Source of the DNA: an uncultured Prevotellaceae bacterium | GTDB lineage: Bacteria; Bacteroidota; Bacteroidia; Bacteroidales; Bacteroidaceae | DNA length: 64,000 bases | Assembly (NCBI GenBank): GCA_946406435.1 | Contig: CAMJKP010000005.1 | Span: 1 to 64,000 of the forward strand | Direction: 5' to 3' | Shown: one piece after another, positions 49,289 to 57,753 of the stretch | How the letters are laid out: the number at the start of each line of letters is the position of its first letter | Numbering within the stretch: the first letter of the stretch is position 1 | Notes under the pieces: model-generated | The model's database searches: none | Told to the model about the DNA's origin: nothing | Seen by the model: the letters and a program-made list of their open reading frames with translations, nothing else | Made by a program: the position numbers and the translations under genes

Positions 49289-50014
49289 ATGAAAAAAGCA
49301 ATCATAATGGGAGCTACGTCTGGTATGGGACGTGGTATTGCCCTCGGACTTCTTACTGAAGGATATGTAATAGGTGTGTGTGGCCGTCGCAAGGAGGCTC
49401 TTGACGAGATAAAGGCTATTGCACCAGACAAGGTGTTTACCAAGGTTATTGATGTGACCAAGGAAGAAGCGCCATCATTACTTATGCAGCTTATTGAAGA
49501 GATGGGCGGCATGGATTTGTATTTCCATAGCTCTGGTTATGGAAAGCAGAATCTGGATCTCGCTCTGCCTATTGAGTGTCAGACGGTTCTGACCAACAGC
49601 TACGGTTTTACGCAGATGGTTGTTACTGCCTTCAACTATTTCAAGAAAGAGAAACGCTCTGGAAGGATTGCCGTTATATCAAGCGTGGCAGGTACCAAGG
49701 GAATGGGAGCAGCTCCTTCATATTCGGCCACTAAGCGCTTTGACTGGACGTATATAGAGGCTCTTGCACAGCTCGCCAACATGCAGAAACTTGACATCCG
49801 CTTTACCGATATTCGTCCTGGATTCGTTGATACCGACTTTATTGCTGGTGACAGCTATCCTATGACTATGCCGGCCGACTATGTTGTCAAGCATATATTG
49901 AAGGCTGTAAGGAAAGGAAAGCGTAAGGTCATTATTGACTGGAAGTACAGAATCATGTGTTTCTTCTGGAGGCATATCCCATCATTCCTCTGGGAAAGGC
50001 TTAATATTAAGTAA
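49289..50014 (+). CDS. SDR family oxidoreductase
   Basis: 'MKKAIIMGATSGMGRGIALGLL', 'YSATKRFDWTY'; track ORF 49187 start reads through the upstream repeat. Confidence 0.92.
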   Translation: MKKAIIMGATSGMGRGIALGLLTEGYVIGVCGRRKEALDEIKAIAPDKVFTKVIDVTKEEAPSLLMQLIEEMGGMDLYFHSSGYGKQNLDLALPIECQTVLTNSYGFTQMVVTAFNYFKKEKRSGRIAVISSVAGTKGMGAAPSYSATKRFDWTYIEALAQLANMQKLDIRFTDIRPGFVDTDFIAGDSYPMTMPADYVVKHILKAVRKGKRKVIIDWKYRIMCFFWRHIPSFLWERLNIK

Positions 50015-50356
50015 CGCGAGTAGGGTATAGCAGCAAGCTGCTGGTTACGGAACAAAAATTTTTCGCAAAGCTCAACAAGCTACGCAAGTTTTTCACGATG
50101 ACCAGAAAATTTGACTCAGAAAAAATTTTATGACGCAACTTCGTTGCTTGAACTGACAATAATTACCAATCTTACCAATCTTAAACCAATAAGAAATGAG
50201 TATTTATGGAAAAAGATTGCGTAGATTGGTAATTATTGTCAGTTAAAGGCAGCTTGCTGCCATACTATCGCGTTACGTAAAAAATGAATTTTCTGGAATA
50301 AATTTTCTGGTCATCGTGAATAATTTTCTTGAAAGCATACAAGCAACGAAGTTGCG
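50011..50356. repeat. Mosaic of four inverted-repeat pairs in permuted order
   Basis: A 50011-50042/50249-50277; B 50093-50112/50300-50319; C 50134-50150/50340-50356; D 50151-50172/50223-50244. Confidence 0.9.
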
Positions 50357-50389
50357 TTATAATTCAATATTGCTTTGTAGACGTGGGCA

Positions 50390-50791
50390 TTACGTCCAGA
50401 GGCTTGTGATAAACATCGGACTTGCATCATCAGCTTTCTTGAATCCGCATGCCCCGTAGAAATCCAGTTCCTCATTATAGGCAATAATGGCAATACGCAG
50501 ATAGTCCTTATAATGCTCCTTCATCATTTCAACCAACCGACGGCCGATACCCGAATCCTGATATTCCGGACGAACGAGCAGATAATGAATATAGGCAGTC
50601 ATTATGCCGTCATCCATAGCACAGATAAGTCCCACGAGATTGTCACCGTCCCATGCAGTATAAACAGTCTTGAAATTACGCATTGCCACTACGAGTTTGT
50701 CAGGATAATGCCCTGATGACCATTCTACAGAGAGGAACAAAGACTCCAAGTCTTCCTTCCTGAATTCATGTATGTCTTTATATGTTATCAT
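50390..50791 (-). CDS. GNAT family N-acetyltransferase
   Basis: 'YIHYLLVRPEYQDSGIGRRLVEMMKEHY'. Confidence 0.92.
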   Translation of the reverse strand: MITYKDIHEFRKEDLESLFLSVEWSSGHYPDKLVVAMRNFKTVYTAWDGDNLVGLICAMDDGIMTAYIHYLLVRPEYQDSGIGRRLVEMMKEHYKDYLRIAIIAYNEELDFYGACGFKKADDASPMFITSLWT

Positions 50792-51044
50792 TTTGATGAT
50801 ATTTTGATTTGCAAAGGTACATATTTCTGCTTTCAGAAAAAAGGGATTTTGAATCTTTTTTTATAATTTTGATGTGTTACTTACAGTTTCTAACTTTCCT
50901 CTATTTACTTCAACTCCAGAATAAATTTTTTTTGAACACAGATTTTACAGATAATCGGGATTATCTCGTTTGCACTCGTGATTAACATCTGTGAGATCCT
51001 AGATATCTGTGGTTTTAAAAAGGAAAAAATGGCTTTTGTCCCAG

Positions 51045-51165
51045 ATCCGTTTCAAATCCGTTCTAGGTTCGTTCTACCTCCCTTGTAAGTCCTATGTAAG
51101 TCCCATTTTTCGCCCATTCTTAGGAACGGACTTGAAACGGTTTTGTAACGGTATTACAACGGACT
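51045..51165. repeat. 11-bp-phased word array (11 units)
   Basis: atccgtttcaa|atccgttctag|gttcgttctac|ctcccttgtaa|gtcctatgtaa|gtcccattttt|cgcccattctt|aggaacggact|tgaaacggttt|tgtaacggtat|tacaacggact. Confidence 0.95.
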
Positions 51166-51198
51166 TACTGTTATGGCATAAACTGGCAACAAGTGAAC

Positions 51199-51482
51199 TT
51201 TTTTTTAGAATTAAACGCCAAACACGTACATGAGGGCGAAATACGCATGATAACATATTGAGTATTAGTTTTTTGTGTGCATGTACGTGTTTGTTAAACA
51301 CGTACATAAGTCGTACATAACACATACATGTTTCTGGGCTCAATTAAAAGGTATGACGACTTATGTATTTGTTATGTATGTGTTAGACAAACACGTACAT
51401 GCTCTTAACTTGTTCTTTATCAGTATATTTATAGCTGATTTTAGCCCCCATGTACGTGTTTGGCGTTTAATTCTAAAAAAAA
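51199..51482. repeat. 284-bp element with 34-bp perfect terminal inverted repeats
   Basis: ttttttttagaattaaacgccaaacacgtacatg (51199-51232) / catgtacgtgtttggcgtttaattctaaaaaaaa (51449-51482); interior acgtacat words. Confidence 0.95.
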
Positions 51483-51494
51483 ATCATGATTTTA

Positions 51495-51689
51495 CTGTCA
51501 CCTGCAACACTGTCTGATTTTCAATGAGTTAAGGGGTGACAGGTGTATTTGCTTCTGTCACCCATCTGTCACCCCATACAAGTGATGATTTTTTTATTGA
51601 AGATTCCTTGGGTGACAGAAAGGTGACAGATAAAAAAGTTTCTGTCACCACTTAACTGGCTGATATTCAACGAGTGTTGCAGGTGACAG
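51495..51689. repeat. Inverted-repeat element built on ctgtcacc/ggtgacag words
   Basis: 17-bp perfect ends ctgtcacctgcaacact / agtgttgcaggtgacag; pairs of words 11 bp apart at 51555/51566 and 51611/51622. Confidence 0.9.
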
Positions 51690-51786
51690 GAAAAACGCGA
51701 AAAAACTTTTTTTTCTGCCAATGATAAAATTCATCGCTAAACCACATTATTATCTCGTTTCTTTTCTGATGTAAAGTAGTTGCAGT

Positions 51787-51847
51787 TCCAATTCAAGTCC
51801 AATTCAGCTCCAATTCAAGTCCAATCCAAGTCCAATTCAGAATTGGA
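51787..51847. repeat. 11-bp tandem array (tccaattcaag)x5 ending in palindrome
   Basis: tccaattcaag|tccaattcagc|tccaattcaag|tccaatccaag|tccaattcaga-attgga. Confidence 0.95.
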
Positions 51848-52062
51848 GATTTATTGTCTTTGTAATGTAATAGCTTTTAGCGTGCTCCTTATAAAAAATC
51901 TTATTTGTTATTTTTTTTGAGCAAAAAGGAGAGTGAAAATTTTGAAGTGTAGAAAATAATTCTTATCTTTGTACCCATATAAAACATGTATACAATCATC
52001 CTTTTGATTAATCTATGCTATAATAATAAAAATCCTAATAAACAATTAATACCACAACAAAT

Positions 52063-54117
52063 ATGGAAGGCTATTCATACCTAAAATTTGATGAAGCAGG
52101 CAAGAAAGTTGTCGGTTGTGATAAGAATGTCGCAAAAGTCGTGATACCTGAATGGGTGACATGCATTGCAAGTTGGGCATTTAAGAACTGTACCTCCCTT
52201 ACCTCGATAGTGATTCCGAATAGTGTGACAAAAATTGAGGAAGAGGTATTTGCAAATTGTACCTCCCTTGCCTTGATTGAGATTCCGAATAGTGTGAAAA
52301 GTATTGGAAATAATGCATTCGAGGGTTGTACATCTCTTACCTCCATAGAAATTCCGAATACTCTGACAATAATTGGAAATGAGACTTTCCGGAGATGTAC
52401 TTCTCTTACTTTTGTTAAGATACCTGATAGCGTAATAAGAATAGGAACGTATGCATTCCTAGGCTGTGAATCTCTTATTTCTATAGAGATTCCTAAAAGT
52501 GTGACAGATATTGGTAGTTTTGCATTCTATGGCTGTAAATCCCTTACCTCTATAACGATTCCAGATAGTGTGACTGACATTGGAGGAGGTACTTTTCAAG
52601 GCTGCAAATCTCTTACCACTATAGATATTCCAAATAGAGTGACAAACATTAGGTGTGAATTGTTTTCTGGCTGTTCTTCTCTTATTTCGATAGAGATTCC
52701 TAAAAGTGTTACAAACATTGCAAAGAAAGCATTCGAGGGTTGCACCTCTCTTACCTCCGTCCATATTCCTGATAGCGTGACAAGAATTGGGGATGAAGCA
52801 TTCTCAGGTTGTAGTTCTCTTATCTCTATTTATATTCCTAATAGCGTGATAAGTTTAGGTGATGAGATATTCACAGGTTGCTCTTCTCTTATATCTTTAG
52901 TACAAGATAACAAAAAAGACAGGATTTTTGCCTGTCATGATAAGAATGTGTCAAGAGTTGTCATACCTAAAGGTGTGACATGTATTGGGAATTATGCGTT
53001 GTTTGGATGCTCAAGTCTTACTTTTATAGAAATACCGAGTAGCGTGACTAGTATTGGAACGTTTGCATTTCATAAATGTAAATCCCTTTCTTTCATAGCA
53101 ATTCCGAATAGCGTGATAAAAATTGGCGGGTGGGCTTTTTCTGGTTGTTCCTCTCTTATTTCTATTGATATTCCTGATAGCGTGACTAGCATTGGAAGGG
53201 GGGCATTTGAATTCTGTTCTTCTCTTACTTCTGTTAAGATTCCGAATTCCCTGACGAACATAGGAATGGAGGTTTTCTCTGGTTGCTCATCCCTTACTTC
53301 AATCAAGATTCCTGATGGTGTGATAAGTATTGGATGTTTGGCATTTCATGGATGTTCTTCTCTTAGTTCTATTGAGATTCCTGATAGTGTGACAAGTATT
53401 GAAGATGGAGCATTTTCAGGTTGTTCCTCCTTAAAAAATGTTTGTGTTTCAACTAATAACAAATGTTTTACAATAATTGACGGCGTATTATATTCAAAAA
53501 CTCTTACGGAACTTGTATTTTGCCTCTCAGAAAAGACGGGGGCATACAAAATCCCTGATGGTGTGACTAATATAGGATATGGTGCATTCGAGGGCTGTAC
53601 CTATCTTACTACGATAGATATTCCTGACTGCGTGACAAACATTGGAGACTATGCATTTGAGGATTGCTCATCCCTTATCACGATAAGGATTCCAAATAAT
53701 GTGAAAAAAATTGGATGGGGAACATTCAGAGGCTGCACCTCACTTATATCTATTAATATTCCGAATAATGTGACAAGCATTGAAAATGATGCCTTTTCTG
53801 GCTGTTCTTCTCTTATATTTATAGAGGTTCCTGATAGTGTGATAAGCATTGGAGATGATGCATTTGATGGCTGTACCTCCCTAACCTCTATTAAGATTTC
53901 AAATAGTGTGATTAATATTGGAGATATGGTATTCTATGGTTGTATCAATCTAAAGGAAATACATTTGCGTAATGAACATCCAGAAGATATTGAAATTAAT
54001 GGTGATCCGTTTTTTGATTTAACCGACTGTACTCTGTATGTTCCTATCGGTGCAGAAGATGCATATAGGTATGATTTTCGATTTAAAGGTTTCAAGGAAA
54101 TAAAGACAGAGCGATGA
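52063..54117 (+). CDS. BspA-like leucine-rich-repeat protein (no obvious signal peptide)
   Basis: More than 20 repeats of the type 'SLTSIEIPNSVTSIGDYAFEGCSSL'. Confidence 0.95.
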   Translation: MEGYSYLKFDEAGKKVVGCDKNVAKVVIPEWVTCIASWAFKNCTSLTSIVIPNSVTKIEEEVFANCTSLALIEIPNSVKSIGNNAFEGCTSLTSIEIPNTLTIIGNETFRRCTSLTFVKIPDSVIRIGTYAFLGCESLISIEIPKSVTDIGSFAFYGCKSLTSITIPDSVTDIGGGTFQGCKSLTTIDIPNRVTNIRCELFSGCSSLISIEIPKSVTNIAKKAFEGCTSLTSVHIPDSVTRIGDEAFSGCSSLISIYIPNSVISLGDEIFTGCSSLISLVQDNKKDRIFACHDKNVSRVVIPKGVTCIGNYALFGCSSLTFIEIPSSVTSIGTFAFHKCKSLSFIAIPNSVIKIGGWAFSGCSSLISIDIPDSVTSIGRGAFEFCSSLTSVKIPNSLTNIGMEVFSGCSSLTSIKIPDGVISIGCLAFHGCSSLSSIEIPDSVTSIEDGAFSGCSSLKNVCVSTNNKCFTIIDGVLYSKTLTELVFCLSEKTGAYKIPDGVTNIGYGAFEGCTYLTTIDIPDCVTNIGDYAFEDCSSLITIRIPNNVKKIGWGTFRGCTSLISINIPNNVTSIENDAFSGCSSLIFIEVPDSVISIGDDAFDGCTSLTSIKISNSVINIGDMVFYGCINLKEIHLRNEHPEDIEINGDPFFDLTDCTLYVPIGAEDAYRYDFRFKGFKEIKTER

Positions 54118-54149
54118 TAGGCTTGTCTGCTTCGGATCTCGTTTAGTGA

Positions 54150-54226
54150 ATCTTCCGTAATGCCATTGTTGTTCCTTCGTTTGTTATTCGCTCCTGAAGC
54201 GAAGGAACAGCGAAGGATCGACGAAA
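54150..54226. repeat. 11-bp-phased word array (7 units)
   Basis: atcttccgtaa|tgccattgttg|ttccttcgttt|gttattcgctc|ctgaagcgaag|gaacagcgaag|gatcgacgaaa. Confidence 0.8.
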
Positions 54227-54240
54227 AAAGAAACGATTTA

Positions 54241-54350
54241 TCTCCTAAACAATTCCCCACCAAATCCCTTGCAAACCCCATTTTTCTCCCATTGCTGGGA
54301 ACGGACTCATAACGGCTTCACAACGGACTCACTACGGAGGCATAACATAG
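54241..54350. repeat. 11-bp-phased word array (10 units)
   Basis: tctcctaaaca|attccccacca|aatcccttgca|aaccccatttt|tctcccattgc|tgggaacggac|tcataacggct|tcacaacggac|tcactacggag|gcataacatag. Confidence 0.85.
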
Positions 54351-54366
54351 GATTGGTTTTACATGA

Positions 54367-54497
54367 AAATTTCAATTATTTCAATAATTTCAATTAAATA
54401 TGGGCATACCCAATAGTTTATACCATACTCTAAACGGATTTACACTCTGAATATGTGCGTCCTTTTTTTATTGAAATTATTGAAATAATTGAAATTT
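54367..54497. repeat. Perfect 28-bp inverted repeat of 9-bp words
   Basis: aaatttcaattatttcaataatttcaat / attgaaattattgaaataattgaaattt. Confidence 0.95.
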
Positions 54498-54511
54498 GTC
54501 GAACTCAATTA

Positions 54512-57043
54512 TCAATTAATAATTTTCAATTGATTGTCGTTTTCAACGACAACCTTCGCTTCTCCGCCTTTCTTCAACTTGCCGAAGAGGATTTCTTCCA
54601 TGAGAATTGGCGTGAGGTATTGCTGAATGACTCTGTCCATCTCGCGTGCTCCATATTGCTTGGTGAATCCCTTGGTAAGAAGGAATTCGTGTGCTTGTGG
54701 GGTGAGAGTCATGGTCACGTTCTTGGCTGCAAGACGTTGTGAGAGCTGACGGAGTTTCTTGTCAAGGATGAGCGTTGCCATAGTCTTGTCCATCTCGTTG
54801 AATACGACTGTACCAGAGAGACGGTTGAGGAACTCAGGCTTGAAGGTCTTCTTTACCGTCTGGAGCATAGCCTGTCCCTTGCTAAGTCCACCTCCGAAAC
54901 CGATACCTGCCTGTCCTGCAAACTGGGCTCCTGCATTTGATGTCATGATGAGAATCACGTTACGGAAGTCTGCCTTGTTGCCTTTGTTGTCGGTAAGTCG
55001 GGCATAATCCATTACTTGAAGCAAGATGTTGTAAATATCTGTGTGTGCCTTCTCTATCTCATCAAGTAAGAGCACGCAATTAGGTGTCTTGCGGATGGCA
55101 TCCGTCAACAGACCACCTTCCTCATAACCTACATATCCCGCAGGAGAGCCTATGAGTTTTGAGATGGTATGCTTCTCGGTATATTCACTCATATCAAAGC
55201 GTATGAGCTCTACGCCAAGCTCACGTGCCAATACCTTGCAGACCTCTGTCTTACCCACGCCAGTAGGACCGACGAATAGGAGAGAGGCGATAGGTTTGTC
55301 AGGCTCCATAAGTCCGGCTTTTGACATCATAACGGAACGCACCACCTTCTTGATAGCCTCATCCTGACCATAGATATCGCTACTTATGCGCTTGTCGAGA
55401 TCCTTCAAGGCATCGTTGCTCTCGCTTGCAAGAGCGTTTGCGTCAATACGGCAAACCTCTATGAGAATCTTCTTTATAATATCCTTGCTAACCTTCTGAT
55501 AGCGTGGCGCTTTAGGCTCTCCGCTCTTGTTAAGGAGCGGATTCTGTTGCAGATAAGCTCCAGCCTCATCGATGATGTCAATAGCCTTATCTGGAAGGAA
55601 ACGGTCGCAGATACGTGCATCGCTCTGTTCAACGGCATATTTCACAGCCTCCTCATCATACTTCACACCATGGTGCTTCTCGTAGATAGGGAGTAGGGCA
55701 GAGATAATCTGGATAGTCTCATCTACGGATGGTTCCTTGATGTCAATCTGTCCGAATCGGCGTGCTATTGCCTTGTGCTTGGCAAACGACTTGTTGTAGT
55801 CCTGATATGTGGTAGAGCCGATGAAGCGGATGCTGCCATCCTCAAGGTAAGGTTTCAGCATCTCTGCGGCATTCATAGAGCTATTACCGCCACCTGTATC
55901 GCAGATGGTGTGAATCTCGTCTATATAGAGAATGGCATTTCCCTTTGCCTTTGCTCCGTCAAGAACTTCCTTGACACGCCTCTCGAACTCTCCGTGGTAG
56001 CTTGCTCCGGCAACAAGAGAAGCCATATCCATGCCATATATCACCTTATCGGATATAGATTCAGGCACATTACCTTCAGCTATCATCTTTGCAAGACCAT
56101 AGATGAGGGCGGTTTTGCCAACACCAGCTTCGCCTATGAAGATAGGGTTGTTCTTGTCCTTACGGCAAAGTATGCGGATGGTATGCTCCAGTTCCTTCTG
56201 TCGTCCGATAAGCGGATTCCTGTTGACGTATTCCTCACTTATGTTGGTGAGATACTGCTCCCAAGGCTCTTTCTTCTGCTGAGGTTGGCTCTGGGATTCG
56301 TCCTGCTTATGGATTTCCATAGACTGTAAAGAACCGAGCAGTCGGTTTGCACTTGCCATGAGCTTGTCGTATATGGCTGTGCCTGAGAGATCAACCTTCT
56401 TGCCGTTGATATAAGCCTCAGCATGTACCTGTGGCTTGTTAGCTTCTGCAGTCTCATCTTCAGCCTCATCATCAATACTTTCAGCCTCAGGAGTTTCCTC
56501 ATATTGGCTATAGAAGAGGTTGATGTTCTTGAACCAGTCTTTCTTGAAGGTGATATACTTGTTCAGAATATACTGAGCCATGCTATGCTTAAGTTCGTTA
56601 AGCATATACATAACTTCAAGGATAGTGCCGTGCTGCAAAGAGTCTGCGGTTACTTCCGTCTGACCGAGGTCCTTGATATGCTCTTTCGTCTTAGACATGG
56701 CGAAATGCTGAAGACGCTGAACAATCTCGTTGAGATTTGTTGAGAGCATAGGAATGTATTCCTCATCATCAGGAACAGCATCGATGCTTATAATATAACC
56801 AAACAGTTCGTTGTGCATTTCATCGATATCCACGTCTGCAATCTCACAGAACGACATAAATGCCGCCTGATAGGAAATGGCATATAGGAGATGCTCAGGA
56901 GTAATGAATTCTGAGCGGAACTTAGTAGCATCATCCAAAGCAACTTGGAGGGCTCGATTTAGGCTTTCGGTGAAATAGTTGGTTTCTATGTCGTATATAG
57001 GATGTATCATAACTATTGACATTTTTTCATGTACAATGTACAA
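54512..57043 (-). CDS. clpA: ATP-dependent Clp protease ATP-binding subunit ClpA
   Basis: Two AAA+ modules: 'IFIGEAGVGKTALIYGLA' and 'LLFVGPTGVGKTEVCKVLA'; next to clpS. Confidence 0.95.
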   Translation of the reverse strand: MYIVHEKMSIVMIHPIYDIETNYFTESLNRALQVALDDATKFRSEFITPEHLLYAISYQAAFMSFCEIADVDIDEMHNELFGYIISIDAVPDDEEYIPMLSTNLNEIVQRLQHFAMSKTKEHIKDLGQTEVTADSLQHGTILEVMYMLNELKHSMAQYILNKYITFKKDWFKNINLFYSQYEETPEAESIDDEAEDETAEANKPQVHAEAYINGKKVDLSGTAIYDKLMASANRLLGSLQSMEIHKQDESQSQPQQKKEPWEQYLTNISEEYVNRNPLIGRQKELEHTIRILCRKDKNNPIFIGEAGVGKTALIYGLAKMIAEGNVPESISDKVIYGMDMASLVAGASYHGEFERRVKEVLDGAKAKGNAILYIDEIHTICDTGGGNSSMNAAEMLKPYLEDGSIRFIGSTTYQDYNKSFAKHKAIARRFGQIDIKEPSVDETIQIISALLPIYEKHHGVKYDEEAVKYAVEQSDARICDRFLPDKAIDIIDEAGAYLQQNPLLNKSGEPKAPRYQKVSKDIIKKILIEVCRIDANALASESNDALKDLDKRISSDIYGQDEAIKKVVRSVMMSKAGLMEPDKPIASLLFVGPTGVGKTEVCKVLARELGVELIRFDMSEYTEKHTISKLIGSPAGYVGYEEGGLLTDAIRKTPNCVLLLDEIEKAHTDIYNILLQVMDYARLTDNKGNKADFRNVILIMTSNAGAQFAGQAGIGFGGGLSKGQAMLQTVKKTFKPEFLNRLSGTVVFNEMDKTMATLILDKKLRQLSQRLAAKNVTMTLTPQAHEFLLTKGFTKQYGAREMDRVIQQYLTPILMEEILFGKLKKGGEAKVVVENDNQLKIIN

Positions 57044-57052
57044 GTGGTTGTT

Positions 57053-57358
57053 TTAGCTTTCTTCTATTGTAAGTTGTAAGGGGAAATTGTTTGCTTTTGC
57101 GAGGTTCATGGTGTAGTTGGCTTTGCTTTGGGCTATATCTTGGGAATAAGTGCCGACGACTGCGCTTCCTTCATTATGAACCTTGAGCATTAGTGTTTCT
57201 GCATCTTCCTCGCTTTTTCTGAAAATTCTAACAAGAACGTAAACTACAAAGTCCATAGTTGTAACGTCATCATTATGCATGATGACATTGTACATGGGCG
57301 GTTCCTTTAGCTTGAACTGTGTATGTTTACTACGGATTGTTCTTGTCTGTGTACTCAT
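57053..57358 (-). CDS. clpS: ATP-dependent Clp protease adaptor ClpS
   Basis: 'PPMYNVIMHNDDVTTMDFVVYVLVRIF..HNEGSAVVGTYSQDIAQSK'. Confidence 0.95.
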   Translation of the reverse strand: MSTQTRTIRSKHTQFKLKEPPMYNVIMHNDDVTTMDFVVYVLVRIFRKSEEDAETLMLKVHNEGSAVVGTYSQDIAQSKANYTMNLAKANNFPLQLTIEES

Positions 57359-57753
57359 GTTTATTTTCGAATCATCTGATTCCGCCTCAAAGGGTTAAGG
57401 CGGGGAAATGAGTTTTTGATTTGTTGAATGCAAAAATATATAAATTAATTGAAAAAAAAAAGTTTTTTTACGATTTTTCCACTTTATTTGTGAAATAGTA
57501 ATAAAATGTAAGTAAAAATTGAATTTTTGTACGTTTTTTGTTGATTTTCAATGTTATTTGATAGGATTAATCCGCTCTTAAATTATAAATTGCAGCATAA
57601 ATCAGACTAAAATTTCAAATTGTTGTGGAAATAATTCTTTGTTTTCAAAAAAATATTGTACTTTTGCGATATAACTTAAGCAATAGCACGTTTAATTAAA
57701 TCATAAAATACGGAGAAAAAGGTAAAAGTAAGGTTTGTTTGACTTAACCCCTA

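Noticed and set aside
50011-50356. Insertion sequence remnant
   Set aside because: No transposase fragment readable; the arms are permuted rather than terminal.
51045-51165. Coding repeat protein
   Set aside because: Pitch of 11 is not a multiple of 3, no long ORF or start/RBS; lies in spacer.
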